Counted from the first letter of the stretch, positions 24,006 to 38,900 are shown. The stretch: DNA of 64,000 bases from Echiichthys vipera (GCA_963691815.1 OY829660.1:2964966-3028965), one strand, 5' to 3'. Notes: generated from the letters alone by a model not told the origin. Numbers and translations are program-made.

Positions 24006-24220
24006 GGGCGCACTCACACTGTCCTACCGCGCCAAAACAGGTTTTAAGGGTCAAGCCTAGTGCGTTTGACCAGTGTGAGTGCAACCGCTCCGCGCAAGAA
24101 GCATTTGCGCGAGGCCCAGGTAGTGTGAGTACAAACGGGCCTGAGGCGCAGGGGGGAGGGGGGGGGGACAAGTACCCTAAAGCCCGGGGCGCGGTGCGGA
24201 AGGACAGTGTGAGTGCGCTC
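24006..24220 (+). mobile_element. Harbinger-type MITE, copy G (internally deleted, 215 bp)
   Basis: Two TIR ends with TAA target duplications (24003-24005, 24221-24223). The internal deletion joins the left subterminal part to the GCAAGAAGCATTTG region of the right. Confidence 0.85.
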
Positions 24221-25059
24221 TAAGTTCACAAAGTCATGGACTGATTTGGACCAAAGCAAACAAAGTGAAATTCACTTAGGCCTGCACCACTGTCGTAAGT
24301 ATGGACAACTGCACACATGAATTTGGTATTATTACATTGTTGATCAAAAACTAGCGAGACGACAACTTCGCTAACGTAGCCCTACATCAAGCAAGTGCAA
24401 CAACACGAAATAGCAAGCCGGCTAATGTTACTTACTAGTCCGACAGTGAGAAGAGCACATTGGTGTCTATCTTGCAGCCATTTAGTTTGCAAGGCTCTCA
24501 CTAAGGACAAAAGGCCACTTTGAGGATAACTCTCATCCAGCGGCCTCTTGCGACCACTCTCTCCATTTCTCTCCTTAGCTTCCTCCGTCCACACACTCTT
24601 CCGTCTTCTCGCCTCTGCCATGATAACCACAGAGGCTGCTGAACTTGGTTCGGCTCTATTGTTGCACATTGTCTCAGGGAAAACCAATACATCAGTGGAC
24701 ATAAGTACTTGTATAGGTGTCAACATGTATGTATTCTCGTATATGTCTGGTCCTAAACAGCCTCGTCTTTTGCCATTGTATTTATTACAAGTGATCAGCA
24801 GAGGTTTGGATCTCCTGCCTCTTTATCAGTGAGGGTTTTAATCCTCCACACCTGTCAGTAAGACCTTATAGTGTGCACATACACACTAATAAACTGATAC
24901 CGCCAACATACAAGAAGCATTTCCTCACGGTTAAGGGACGTGGTGTCGTTCGGGAGCTATTTCATACAGTTTAAAAACTTGGTTTAATAATGTGAAAGTG
25001 TGTTTTGTGGCAGGTAAATGGTTCTAACTATTTAGTAACTTGTATTTTCCTCTTTACAG
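24221..25059. other. End of presumed AGL first intron
   Basis: Nothing recognised except the acceptor tctttacag before 25060. Confidence 0.4.
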
Positions 25060-25185
25060 GAGGCCAGGCATCAGCTAACTTTGAAGATCTACCCAGCATG
25101 TTACCTCAACATCTGAAGCAAATCAGAGTCCTGATGCTTAACGATAAGGAAAACCTGCAGAGAACCCTGTTCAGACTTGAACAAG
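25060..25185 (+). CDS. agl: AGL exon 1 (first coding; ATG at 25098)
   Basis: Acceptor tctttacag, donor GTAAGG. 38 nt of 5' UTR, then residues 1-29: MLPQHLKQIRVLMLND and TLFRLEQG. The reading frame stays open upstream of the ATG but has no conserved sequence. Confidence 0.92.
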
Positions 25186-28100
25186 GTAAGGCTTCCTCTA
25201 AACGGCTGCGCTCTGGTGTTTCACTTTCACTTTTATTAATGCCTGTACTAACATGCACTTCAACAAAAACCTCCATTTTATAAATAACACAGTGATCAAA
25301 TGAGAGAACAGTGTTCATTGTGTCAGAAGAGAAGATTTCAACAGTGTTTTCTTCTCTAGGATTCAAACATGAACAGGAAGTGTAGAGGCCACAGCTTTGA
25401 ATGACTTCAGCACATCTGCACCCACAGGACGTCACTAGTTTCTCACACTGCTCTGCTTTGATCTGCGTCTATTCTGACTCAGTCTCTTCCACAGTTCACT
25501 ACCTGGAGTGGGTTTCTTAGGGCGTACTCACACTGTCCTTCTGGCCGAGGCCAAAACAGGTTTTTCAGCTAAAGCCTAGTACCTTTAAGCAGTGTGAGTG
25601 CACCCGCTCCGCGCATAACTGCGGCCAGCGGGCCGTCCACGGCCCACTTGAAAGAGGTGGGCTTTAGCGGAGCCGTTTGCACATGTACGAGCACGAGCGT
25701 GCGCACGTGTACGAGCACGAGCCCGACCCCTATAGCAGTAGCGTTATGTCCCCCTGTTCGGACATGTAAATAGAAGGACGGACCATGTGCGGACATTTAA
25801 CAACAACAACAATGGCGTCGAAAGGTTGACGTTGGTGTGATGCGGAGGTGGAGTGTTTACTGCAGATTTGGTCGATGAAAAGATTCAAAAACAGTCGACA
25901 AGACGCCCAAAAACTCCGAGGTCTGTGGAAAGATTTGGAAACAAAGCCACACACACGCGATCAATGCGTGTGACGTGTTACGGCGTGATGACGTATAGGC
26001 AGCAAGAAGCATTGGCCAAGGCCCAGGTAGTGTGAGTACAAACGGGGCTGGGGCGCGGGGGGGTAAGGGAGGGGGGACAAGTACCCTAAAGTCCGGGTCG
26101 CGGTACGGAAGGACAGTGTGAGTACGCCCTTAGACATTACTTTGTCACCAAGGATTTTCCAGAGATTCTCTATGGGGTTCAGATTCGACAGAGTCTGTAT
26201 TGCTTTCACTGCACAATGCAACTTCGGATTTCAGGTCGACCCCTGTGCACAAAAAAACCTACCAAAAAAATCAACTCCTTTACTTCACACGTCACCGCCT
26301 CTGATGCCAGAGCCCAGCTGTCTTGCGTAGCGTGTGTATGCCTATCTGTTGGCTGGTACAGCGTGTGTAGACTGTGTATACTGTGTTGATGTCACGGCCG
26401 AAAATGAAGCTAAAACTAAAGGAGGAAGAGGGATTCACCACTGATGGACACTTGACTGTCATGCAAAACGGTAGCCTGCTAATGACGCTGTGTTGAGCAC
26501 GCGTGAGCTGAGCGAACTAAAGCACTTTGATATTTTTTGATATTTCCTAGTACTGTTTCTGAATTAGAGAAAATGGCCTTCAAATCCATACATGTGCTTC
26601 CTGTTTTGTGTGTCGTCATGCATTTACGTCTTGGTTATAGCACTAGCAGAGCAAATATGTCTCAAATGTAGCATCTGATCATTTTAAAAGACCTGTTCAG
26701 TTGTTACCTGGTGGCTGTTGCTGTCTCCGTCACTCACACAAGTTCATACAACCAAGGACACCAGCATCAAACCGGAGCCCTCAAACGTGTCTTTCTCAAA
26801 CGTGGACAGGGAGAAGTGTACCACTTGACATTTACAGCACTCTGAACCTGATATGGATTTAATGGGCTGGCTGTTAAAGTGGACTATATTTAGACAAACC
26901 CTTCATGGAGCCCACACTCTGGAGGAGCAGGAAGACTTTTTTTGGGGCTGTATATGTAAAGTATTCATTTTGTTTATTTTAGAGCTGCAGATTTGTCTCT
27001 CTGTGTTTTTGCAAGTTTCACCTGCTCCGTGTAGCAGTGGACTCGTGAACTATCCCCACACCTCTTTGTCCTGCAGCTAGAGCCGCTGCTCCTTTGTGTT
27101 GAAAGGAGCCGGTTGAGGTGGTTCAGGATCATCTGGTAAGGATGAACCCTGGGCGCCTCCCTAGGGAGGTGTTCCAGGCACGTCCAGCTGGGAGGAGGCC
27201 TCGGGGAAGACCCAGGACCAGGTGGAGAGATTAGATCTCCACACTGGCCTGGGAACGCCTCAGGATCCCCCAGTTAGAGCTGGTTAATGTGGCCCGGGAA
27301 AGGGAAGTTTGGGGTCCCCTGCTAAAGCTGCTTCCCCCGCGACCTGACCCCGGATAAGCGGATGAAGATGAGATGAGAGATGGGCTGAATGCCAACCATG
27401 ATCAGAAACACATCTTCCAGTCAGCAGCCATTAGAATGAAGAGAGATTCATTTAAGATGTACATCTTATGCTCAGTCCATAGGTGACTTGGCTGGGAACC
27501 GGAGGGTCGCTGGTTCGAGTCCCTGTGTGGACCATGAATGGAGCGAAGGTGCTGTTGAGCAAGGCACCGAACCCCCAACTGCTCGGGGCGCCGGTCACTG
27601 GCAGCCCCCTCACTCTAACATCTCTCCATTAATTGCATGTATATAGGTCCTGTCTGTGCATGTGTGTGTATCTATCTCGGGCCTGTGTGTGTAACCTGAA
27701 TAATAATAATAGAGTGAAAATTGAATTTTCCCATTGCGGGACAAATAAAGGAATTCTTCTTCTTCTTCTTATGAATAAATAACTTCGACAGTGCTCATTT
27801 GCAGAGGGAGAAGTCACGCCTATCATTTGTGACATTGCTCGTCGTATATCTGGACGATTGTCTCCGTCTGCTGGAGCGCTCTTGCTCCCTGTATGTTAGA
27901 TTTGTAAGCCAACCTTTCAAACCAGAACCCTCTGTTAGGAGGACAATTTATATAGAAAAAGAAAGTCGTATGAGAAATGGAGGTATGGAGGTAAATGAGT
28001 TGTAAGAGACGGGCTACAGGACGATGCGGAGGCTGCGCGGATGAGCTTAGTTTGAAAGTACGCTCGGCCGGTGGATCTGTGTCATCTACTGGTCTCCTGC

Positions 28101-29932
28101 ACCGGCGAGTCACAACGTTAATCTGAGCACAGCCAAAACTATCTCAACATATGAATTCTGTGTTTTTATATAAAGCAGTTAGTCCAAATGTTTTTGTCTC
28201 CTCAGGGTTCGAGCTTCAGTTCCGCCTGGGTCCCAGCCTTCAGGGGAGGAGGGTGATGGTGCACACCAACTATCCACTGGAGGGACAGCAGTTCAAAAGG
28301 AACAACTTCCGTGTTCTGCCGTGGAGCTACCCGACAGGAAGAGAGGATGACTCTGATAAGTACTGCTCTCTGGACCTCAAGGTTGCCGGGTCCTATGAGT
28401 ACTTCTTTGGATACGGGTAAGACTCCTGATAATGGCCTCTCCTGGATAATGGCTATTGATCTTGGCATTTGAAAACGTACTGTTTGGACGAGAGCTCATG
28501 GGAGCTACCTCCAGTCATCAGACGGCACATTTATAAGCACCAAGCCTGTAAATGTGTTTACCTTGCACAGCTGCCAAACTCAAAACTGTCCATCTTAGTG
28601 ACACATTTGTGTTCAGATTGAAAGTGAGCCAGCCAGTCAGTGTCCTGGGAGGGGCTCTAAGGGCGCACTCACACTGTCCTTCCGCACCGGGCCAAAACAG
28701 GTTTTTTCGGCTAAAGCCTACTTCCGCCCTAGTGAGTTTGACCAGTGTGAGTGCAATCGCTCCGCGCATAACTGTGGCCAGCTGGCCGTCCACGGCCCGT
28801 CTGAGAGAGGTGGGCTTTTGTAAAGCACGTTTGCACATGTACGAGCACGAGCGTGCACATGTGTACAAGCACGAGGCCTACGACGGTTCTGAGGTCATTT
28901 CCTGTGCGCCTGTTGGGACATAGAAAAAAGAAGGAGGGACCATGCGCGGACATTTCAAACAATGGCGGTGAAAGGTTCACGTTGGTGTGATGCGGAGGTG
29001 GAGTGTTTACTGCAGATTTGGTCGATGAAAAGATTCAAAAACAGTCGACAAGACGCACAAAAACTCCGAGGTCTACGGAAAGATCTGGTAACAAAGCCAC
29101 GCATTGCCATGACGTCATCAATGCGTGTGACGTGTGATGACGTATAGGCAGCAAGAAGCATTTGCGCGAGGCCCAGGTAGTGTGAGTACAAACGGCCTGG
29201 GGCGCGGGGGGAGAGGTAGGGGGGGACAAGTACCCTAAAGCCCGGGGCACGGTGCGGAAGGACAGTGTGAGTGCGCCCTAAGATGATGAAGCACGTTATA
29301 AATGTGGTGGCAGATAAATATACGATAATTTGTTTAAACAGAAAACTCAGGTTCATTGAAAACATAAGGTACATCCAAGCCCCCACCACCACAGCAACTT
29401 CCTGGTTGATCCAATCAGGAAGTGCCCAAAACTGCAGTTCTCTGAGTGTCCACTAGGAGCAGTTTGCACAATAGAGCAGTTTCTCATTGAGCCCCATGTT
29501 AAACAGGCCGATTTCACAGCATCATTAAACCTGTTTAAGGACAAAAGAACATTCTAGTCTGTATGTTTAGGTCATCATTTTGTATTTCCATTCTTCCCCC
29601 CACAGGGACACAGATCGGTCAGGAGGAGGATACATCGTAGTGGACCCGGTCCTTAATGTGGGTGCAGACAACCACGTCCTCCCGTTGGACTGCATCACCA
29701 TCCAGACCTACCTGTCCAAGTGTCTGGGACACTTGGATGACTGGCCGGATAGACTCAGAGTAGCCAAGGAGTCGGGTAGGTGTGTGTGTGCGTGTGTGTG
29801 TGTCTGTGTCTGTGTGTGTGTGTGTGTTATTTCCTTGGGTCAGTGCCTGAGGTCACAGGATCATATTGACAGCCAGGATTCTTTTTACAGTGTGTTATTT
29901 TCGTCCTTGAAGTCAGATCAATCACCACCCTT

Positions 29933-29963
<31 letters not shown>

Positions 29964-32900
29964 TGCTTGTGTGTGCGTGTGTGTGTGTGTGCGTGTGTGT
30001 ACAGGTACCGTACTAGAGACTGAAGGCAGTAGGGTACACATTATTGGTGTATCGTGTATTTGCTTAATAAAAGTGTGCCTGTGGGTTTCTCTCGCAGGCT
30101 ACAACATGATCCACTTCACGCCTCTGCAGACTCTGGGAGAATCCAGGTCCTGTTACTCCTTGGCCGACCAGTTGAACTTTAACCCCGAGTTCAGCCCCGC
30201 TGGTCAGAGCTACAGCTGGGAAGACGTGGGGGCGCTGGTGGAGAAGCTACAGAAAGAATGGAACATGCTGTGTATCACAGATGTGGTGTATAATCATACT
30301 GGTGAGTATGTGTGCGAGTAAAGAGCTTCTGCTTGGTCATAGAAAGGCTCTTGAATTCTCATCTATAAATCTCCATAAAGCATCGGTTTAACATGGGTAC
30401 AGTCTATAATCATATTGCTTAAAGGTTGAATATGGAGAATGAGCAGAGCCCCTACGTCTAGTGTCTCCAGATCGTAGTCGCAACAACAAAAAAAATAATT
30501 CCAGCAGCCGGGTTGCCAGGTTGGTTGCCGAGTGTGTCAAGCGATTAGCCTGTTCCATCTCATCTCATCTTCATCCGCAAATGCTTCTTGCTGCCTATAC
30601 GTCATCACGCCGTAACACGTCACACACATTGATGACGTCATGGCGATGCGTGGCTTTGTTTCCAGATCTTTCCATAGACCTCAGAGTTTTTGTGCGTCTT
30701 GTCGACTGTTTTTGAATCTTTTCATCGACCAAATCTGCAGTAAACACTCCACCTCCGCATCACACCAACGTGAACCTTTCACCGCCATTGTTTGAAATGT
30801 CCGCGCATGGTCCCTCCTTCTTTTTTCTACGTCCCAACAGGCGCACAGGAAATGACCTCAGAACCGCCGTAGGCCTCGTGCTCGTACACGTGCCCACGCT
30901 CGTGCTCGTACATGTGCAAACGTGCTTTACTAAAGCCCACCTCTCCCAAACGGGCCGTGGACGGCAAGTGTGCCGCTCCTAGACGCGGTACAGTTGCACT
31001 CACACTGGTCAAAGGAACCAGACTTTAGCTGAAAAACCTGTTCTGGCCCGGTGCAGAAGGACAGTGTGAGTGCGCCCTAAGTCACTTATCTCAGTGCTGA
31101 TGATCATGCGGGGTCAGTAGCCCTCGGGGCATTTACAGAGTTCATTGACCTTCCAACTGAACCCTTTTATATTGACAGTGTGTTTACTTTAGTTTACCTG
31201 GCAGGGCTGAGACCAGATCACAGGAATCGAACCTTTTGATCCCTGAAGTTCAGTCCTGAAACGATGTAATTGCAAGACACAGAAGCAGCCCAGACACACA
31301 CTAGTACACATAGACTCTCTCTCTCAAAGTTAAATGCACAGAAGACAGTCAGTCTGCAGAGCCTTGAAGCTCCGCCCCCCCGCTGCTGCACTGACGTTCT
31401 TTCTCTTTTATTCAAAGTTTATTAATATTTAAAGTTGCGTGTCCAAAACTGCACCAACTTCATCATGAAGCCCATCACTTGGTCCCCAAAAACACAACCG
31501 CTAAGGGCGCACTCACACTGTCCTTCCACACCGCGCCCCGGGCTTTAGGGTACTTGTACTAAGAATACAACCGCTAAGTGTGAAGTAGACCGAACGGAGG
31601 CTTCTCCAGACATATGAACACGGACAAACACGGACACACACGGAGTTCTTGCTTTATAGATGGAGTAGAAAAATGGTCAGCATTAATATCCGTACTGCAT
31701 AAACCCATTTAACAGAAAGGCCACTGCAGCTCTAACATGGAGAGTATGTGCTCTGCGATGTCAGCACCGTGTACTCCTTCTTCACCCATGCACTCTTATC
31801 ACCTCATCCCCTCTCTTTAACACAGAAAAGGTCACGCAGTAAAGTGAGCCTGACTAAAAGGTTAAAGACGGACTCAGTGCTAGATTTACTGTCAGTCTAT
31901 CTGGAGATCTCTACAAACTCTCTAAACAAGTCCTGCTCATGAAAATATACTTTTGTTTGATCAGGTATTTAGATGGAAGTTTACACAAAGCATTGTTGTA
32001 AAATCTCTACATGCTGGTGGTTCTGATTCAGTGTTTCTCTCTGTCTTTGCAGCTGCTAACAGTGTGTGGATCACAGAACATCCAGAGTGTGGGTACAACC
32101 TGGTGAACTCTCCCCACCTGCGACCAGCCTGGGTCCTCGATAGAGCCATCTGGCATCTGACCACCAGAATAGCAGAGGGACGCTACAAATCCAAAGGACT
32201 CCCTGCTGATATTACCAACGAGAGCCATCTGAATGTGAGTAGACACAACGCAGCTGGGCCAACACTGCACAGCTGCACACACTATGAAAAGAGGGGACGT
32301 GCCGTACTTCATGACTGCGTGTAGAGGACACATACTGTATGTGAGGACCAGTGAGATTTGGGTTTCCCCTACATCAGGGCTGCCCAACCCTGCTCCTGGA
32401 GAGCCACAGTCCTGCGTGTTTTAGGTTTCTCTCTGCTCCGACACGCCTAAATCTAATGATGTGCAATCAAGCAGCTGAAGCTCGTGACAGGTTTTGAAAA
32501 TCTTTAGACTCAAGCCTAAAAATACACAGAGCTACCATAGAGCTGTAGCCCTGTAAGCCACATCACTGAAGACGCACCTTCAAGAAGGTTGCCCTGTTGT
32601 AATGGTTAAAGCGAATCTGTGGCGTGCTGCGAGTCGAACTGAGCCAAGCATTGAAAAGTGGCCTCGGAGGGACGTTGAGGACAGTGGGGACATGTGGGCA
32701 CATGGTACACATTTGAATGAAATAACAGCTAATAAGTAAGATAAACATTATGCAAATATAAAAGCTACAGTAAAGCCAGTCTGTCGTTAGCGTTGAGTTA
32801 GAGTCAGTGGGCTTCCTTAAAGTATAAGGGTCACTGGTAACTTGTGTTTATAAGTCTTATATATAAATTTTACATTCATGTAATTTGTATACATTCAGTG

Positions 32901-35900
32901 TTACCACTTTATTTTGAAAAGCAGATGTAGTTACATGTGTATCCTGGGTTATTTAGTGCGTTTACCGTAAAGGTCAGAATACAGGGGCACTCCAGCTTTA
33001 GCAGCAGCTATTTTAACCACGCGGCTTGACTGCAGTCTTTGACTCGGTCAGTTCAGCTCTGGTGCTTAGCTGATGCTCCAGAGGCCGCGTCTGCACCGCG
33101 TCCTAAATCTGCCTTGATGCTGTTCGTCTCTTTCAAACAACTTCAATACTTCTGCAACAGCATATTGCAGGCCATGACAGCAAAAGGCTCCTTTAATAAT
33201 AGCGATCATGTGTGTGTGTGCTTCTCTCTCTGTGTGTGTGATGACGGGTGTATCAGGCCATCCGTAGTGTGCTGTGGCAGGATGTGTATCCTCAGATCAA
33301 GCTGTGGGAGTTCTACCAGGTCAAAGTGGACGTCGCTGTGGAGGAGTTCAGAATCCTTCTACAAAACGGTCTGTACTGTTGATCAGTTATGATATTTACT
33401 GTAAAACCATGTCAGCTTTGTAACGGTTGCAACACTTCAAAACGTGTCAGGATTTGAAGCACCGTGTCAAGTCAGCTGAACCTGGCCCAGCCCCCGAGGT
33501 CTGGGTGGGGCCGCAGAGTTCTGTGTCGACCTGCTCATTACAGGAAAATCTCCTAACTGTTGGTCTTATCTTACGTTTCAAAGATAGGAGCAATCCAATC
33601 CGCCTGTTACAAAAGCAAGTCCTGAGCTCATGACTGTGTCCTACCCTATCTCAGATCTGCTTTCCTAACTTCATCTTTAATCACTCGTCCTGTCACGCTT
33701 GTATCTCTTTATGATCGGGTTATTGGAGTATCCCCGTTTATGTAAAAACACTATTCCGTTTTCAGCATCCCGGAAAAGGCCTTAAGGGCGCACTCACACT
33801 GTCCTTCTGCACCGGGCCAAAACAGGTTTTTCAGCTAAAGCCTAGTGCGTTTGACCAGTGTGAGTGTAACCGCTCCACGCATAACTGCGGCCAGCTGGCC
33901 GTCCACAGCCCGTCTGAGAGAGGTGGGCTTTAGTAAAGCGCGTTTGCACATGTACGAGCACGAGCGTGCCCACGTGTACGAGCACGAGGCCTACGACGGT
34001 TCTGAGGTCATTTCCTGTGCGCCTGTTGGGACATAGAAAAAAGAAGGACGGACCATGCGCGGACATGTAACAACAACAACAATGGCATGCGCAAACCCGC
34101 TCTACAAAAGCCCACCTCTCTCAGACGGGCCGTGGACGGCCAGCTGGCCGCAGTTATGAGCGGAGCGGTTGCACTCACACTGGTCAAACGCACTAGGCTC
34201 AACCCGAAAAACCTGTTTTGGCCCGGTGCGGAAGGACAGTGTGAGTGCGCCCTTAGAAAGCTGCCAGTGTGCTCACATAGAGACTTTTGATTTCCATGCT
34301 ATTTAACTGACTGAAGTGATGCTTTACATGTGTGTGTTTTAGGCACCAAGCCAGACCACAGTAAGACTGGGGGGAAAAAGGGCCTGAAGATCATTCAGGA
34401 CCCAAACTACCATCGTTATGGCAACAAGGTGGACATGGACTCTGCTCTGGAGACCTTTGTGCCGCACAGGTGGGAATTTCTGTTTTCTGTTTTCTGTTTT
34501 CGCTCAGATCTCTTTTTCAGGTAGGGAATGAGTCCTGACCCTAAGTGAAGGAGTTCAAGTACCTCAGGATCATGTTCACGAGTGAGGGGACGATGGAGCG
34601 TGAGTTTGGCCGGAGAATCGGAGCAGCGGGGGCGGAGCTGCAGTCGCTCTACCACACCGTTGTGACGAAAAGAGAGCTGAGGAAGGCAAAGCTCTGGATC
34701 TACCACTCAGTCCTGGTTCCTACCCTCACCTGTGGTCATGAAAGTTGGGTCATGACCCAAAGAACCAGGTCGCGGGTCCAAGCGGCCGAAATGTGTTTCC
34801 TCAGGAGGGGGTCTGGAGTCTCCCTTAGAGAGAGGGGGAGAAGTTCAGCATCCGTGAGGAACTCGGAGTAGAGCCGCTGCTCCTTTGTGTTGAAAGGAGC
34901 CAGGTGAGGTGGTTCAGGATCATCTGGTAAGGATGAACCCTGGGCGCCTCCCTAGGGAGGTGTTCCAGGCACGTCCAGCTGGGAGGAGGCCTCGGGGAAG
35001 ACCCAGGACCAGGTGGAGAGATTAGATCTCCACACTGGCCTGGGAACGCCTCAGGATCCCCCAGTTAGAGCTGGTTAATGTGGCCCGGGAAAGGGAAGTT
35101 TGGGGTCCCCTGCTAAAGCTGCTGCCCCCGAGACCCGACCCCCGATAAGAGGCTAAAGATGAGATGAGATGATGAAGAAAACTATATCATACCAGCGTTC
35201 TTTCAAACGTCTTCCTGATGTTTTCTGACTAACTAAGCTAACATGCGGTTGATTCACTCCCAGCAGCCCTTTGCTAACAGTGTCTCATATCCAATAATCC
35301 TGCTTCATGCATCCATTATAGGTTTTGCTTCGAGCTCAATTAACATCGTTCAGATCTGATGTAGACTGCAGGTTTGATTGTTAGTTGCTGACATTTTTAT
35401 TGTTAGCCATTAATCATAAACTAGAGAAGCAGCACAGGAATACCATTAAGACAAGTGTGAACAGGCTCCAAAGCACAAACACCTCTAATTAGTCTTCCAG
35501 TCATGACAGGCCCATTTTGATACTGTGTCTGTTTACGATTCTGTAACAGTATGTCACATTTTTTCTGTTACCTCTCCCTCTGTAGCTCCTCCACGCAGCA
35601 CATCGAGGAGTGCTGCGGTGCGCTGAGACAGAAACTGAACGGGCTGAACGAAGAGCAGCACCACATCATGCACCAGCATCAGGAGCAGGTAAGGTAGAGC
35701 GCGATGTACCACCAGGCAGGTTACTGCTGCAGACGACACCTATGTAAATAATAATAACAATTAGAAAGCAGTACAGCAGCATCATATGAGAAAGCACTGG
35801 AGGAAGGCCAGACGTGTGTGAGTGCACGTGGGAGCCAAACCTGACACCTGATGGTTCTCACTGGAGTCATGGAGGAGATGCTCAAAATGCCTCATGTCCT

Positions 35901-38900
35901 TTATATTTATTACTTGTATGCTAGCTGCCGACATAGTGCGCTGTCAGCACAGGAGTATGCATTCTGTGTAGTGTTTGCATAAAGTGTGGAATTGGAGACA
36001 CACTGAGGGTTCCCAAAATACATGAAGCATCATGTGCACCAGTCACTGTTCAATATGATGCTCCTCTTCTTTCCCTCAAGGCCGCCAACTGCATTGTGGG
36101 AAACGTAGTGTATGAGCGTCTGGCGGACCACGGCCCCAAACTTGGTCCCGTTTGCAGGAAAAACCCTCTGGTTACCAGGTAACACGCTTCAAGATGTGGG
36201 TTTAAAGAGGGAGGAGAAGGGATGGGATGGATACGACATGTGCTACTTCAAGGTAGAAGAGAGGTGGAGGGAGAGAAAGATAGAAGAGAGACTTCTTTCA
36301 CATGCTTTAGGGCACATTTACTATATTTAAATCACTGCCGTTAGTCGTAGGGCGACAGGGTGGTGTGGTGGTTAGCACTGTTGCCTCACAGCGCGAGGGC
36401 CATGGTTCGAATCCCGGCTGGGGCCCTTCTGTGTGGAGTTTGCATGTTCTCCCCGTGTCTGCGTGGGTGTGAATGGTTGTCTGTCTCTGTTCGTCTCTAT
36501 GTGTCCTGTGATAGACTGGCGTCCTGTCCAGGGTGGACCCCGCCTCACGCCCCATGTCAGCTGGGATCGGCTCCAGCCCCCCCCCCGCGACCCCGACAGG
36601 GACAAGAGGATGAATGAATGAATGCCATTAGTCTTGCAGTGACAAAACAATGTTCTATTTACCGTAAAATGTCACTTAAAGACCGTGGACCTCGCTCACG
36701 TGCAGGAAGCAGGACATTGCATGGACAGCTCCACAGGCACATCAGGTTAGCCGGATCACAATGTGGTCAGAACTCGTCGGATGATTTTGGCGATGGTTCA
36801 CCGACAGAAGTTCTGGACTCTCATCGACCCTCCAGTTAGACAATGTCCTTGTCATCTTTGTGGCGTCTTCTTCTTCTTCCCCTCTTGTTGATTGTTTTTT
36901 TTTAGGGTAGCGCCAGCTGCATAGTAGAAGCGTCATCGACACGCCCACTCGCTCGCTGTGTATTCTCTGAACAACCGGCTGGGCTCAATCAGATATCACA
37001 CAGAAGCTGAGCGTTTAGAGTCGTTTAGGGAGCAGCGGCAGTGGTGCTGACCCCGCCCTACCCCACCTAACACTGTAGCACTCTAGCACTCTAGCACTGT
37101 CGCCTCACAGCGAGAAGGTTCCAGGTTCGCATCCCGACTGGGTCCCTTCTGTGTGGAGTTTGCATGTTCTCCCCGTGTCTGCGTGGGTTTTCTCCGGGTT
37201 CTCCGGTTTCCTCCTACAGTCCAAAGGCCGCGGTTGAAGATGAATGAATGAATGAATGTATGCCAGTTATTGAGGACACCATCTTCCTCCTTTGTGAAGT
37301 GACAGCTTAGGTGGATGTTACAGGCATAGCGGCATAATGGCACATCTAAATGTGAAAGCTACGTCTCAGTGTTTTCATCGTTCTGTCTCAGGTATTTCAC
37401 CTTCCCGTATAAGGACATGACCCTGGAGCAGGAGCTGCAGCTGCTGGACCAGCCAGACAAGACGTGTCATTTCCTGGCTCACAACGGTTGGGTGATGGGC
37501 GACGATCCACTGCGCAACTTTGCTGATCCAGGTAAATCTTATAAATATGTTTCCGGTACAGAAACTATAAAAGCAGAGGGATAAATGAACACATACAGTT
37601 CTCTGTGTCCATTCATATGAACCAGCTATTATCAGGTGATGTGTTATTGTATGTTGAAAAGCCTGCACTGATGAAATTGTGATTCCTTGCATCAGTATTA
37701 TATGTATGTATGTACTACCTTCAGGCTCCAACGTGTACATGCGTCGGGAACTGGTCTGCTGGGGGGACAGTGTCAAACTCCGCTATGGCAATGGGCCCGA
37801 GGACTGCCCGTACCTGTGGGCACACATGCAGAAATACACTGAAATCACAGCCAAGTACTTCCATGGAGTCAGGCTGGACAACTGCCACTCTACACCGCTA
37901 CATGTAGCTGAGGTAATGTCACATATTATTACAATACCCTGCAGTTACTGTAAGTAAATGTCCTTAAATACACTCATTGTAGAGATAATCTGGGTCACCG
38001 ATGATCCTGTTGGCCTTCTTCCTATCTGGGTAGGGGCTTAGAGGCCCTCCATGGATGGCAGCTCCGCTCTCGTGATGTACTGAGCAGTGTTATCGACCCT
38101 CCGTAGAGCCTTAGGGCTGAGGGCGGTGCAGCTGCCACACCAGGCACTGATGGTGCACCTGTAGGAGTGGAGCCTGTGTTGAACCTCCTGAAGTGGCCAA
38201 TACTGCTGAGCGGGAGAATGATGATCAATACCACACATTTCAAAACCATACAATATACAGGTCCACAATATGGCTGCAACTACTGTAACTATCATTTCTA
38301 TTGTTGACTAATCTGTTGATTATCTTCTATAAATGTGGATCAGTGCTACTTCCTCAAATGTCTTGTTTTGTCCTCGAACTCAAAGATATTTAATTTACTG
38401 TCATAGAGGAGGTAAGAAGAGCATTTAAGAAGATTGAATCAGAGAATTTTGACATTTTGTCTTGTAAATTGACTCAAAACGATGAATTGAATAGTTAATC
38501 TAATGGTTTGTGATTGATCTAATAGTTGACAACTAAGGGTTAAAGCCAGCTGTAAGTGTAAAGGCCTAAAAACAACACAGTTCTGATGCTCAGCGTGGCC
38601 ACACTCTTACAACATACCTACAGGAAAGAGGATATGGAGCAAACTTGGCCAACTGACTGACGGATATGGCGGGTGTAGTTTCCATATCCTGTTCATTTAT
38701 TGTGTTTGTAACATAATGAAAGTCGCATATTGAAGCTTTAAGTAGGATTAGTTGAGATCGTGGGTGTCAAAGTGATCCAGTAAAGGGCCGCTGTGGATGC
38801 AGCTTTTCAGTCCAACCAATCAAAAACACACCTGGTCCAACAAATCAACTGTGTGAAGACAGTTCAGGTGACTGAGTAAGTCGAGTCAGGTGTGTTCTAC

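Noticed and set aside
25005..25097. An upstream in-frame ATG for AGL at 25005
   Set aside because: It lies before the splice acceptor at 25058-25059 and is intronic; the ATG at 25098 matches the vertebrate start region.
36384..36415. tRNA gene-like A and B boxes
   Set aside because: No cloverleaf can be completed; the boxes belong to a dispersed tRNA-derived SINE with a TGAATGAA tail.
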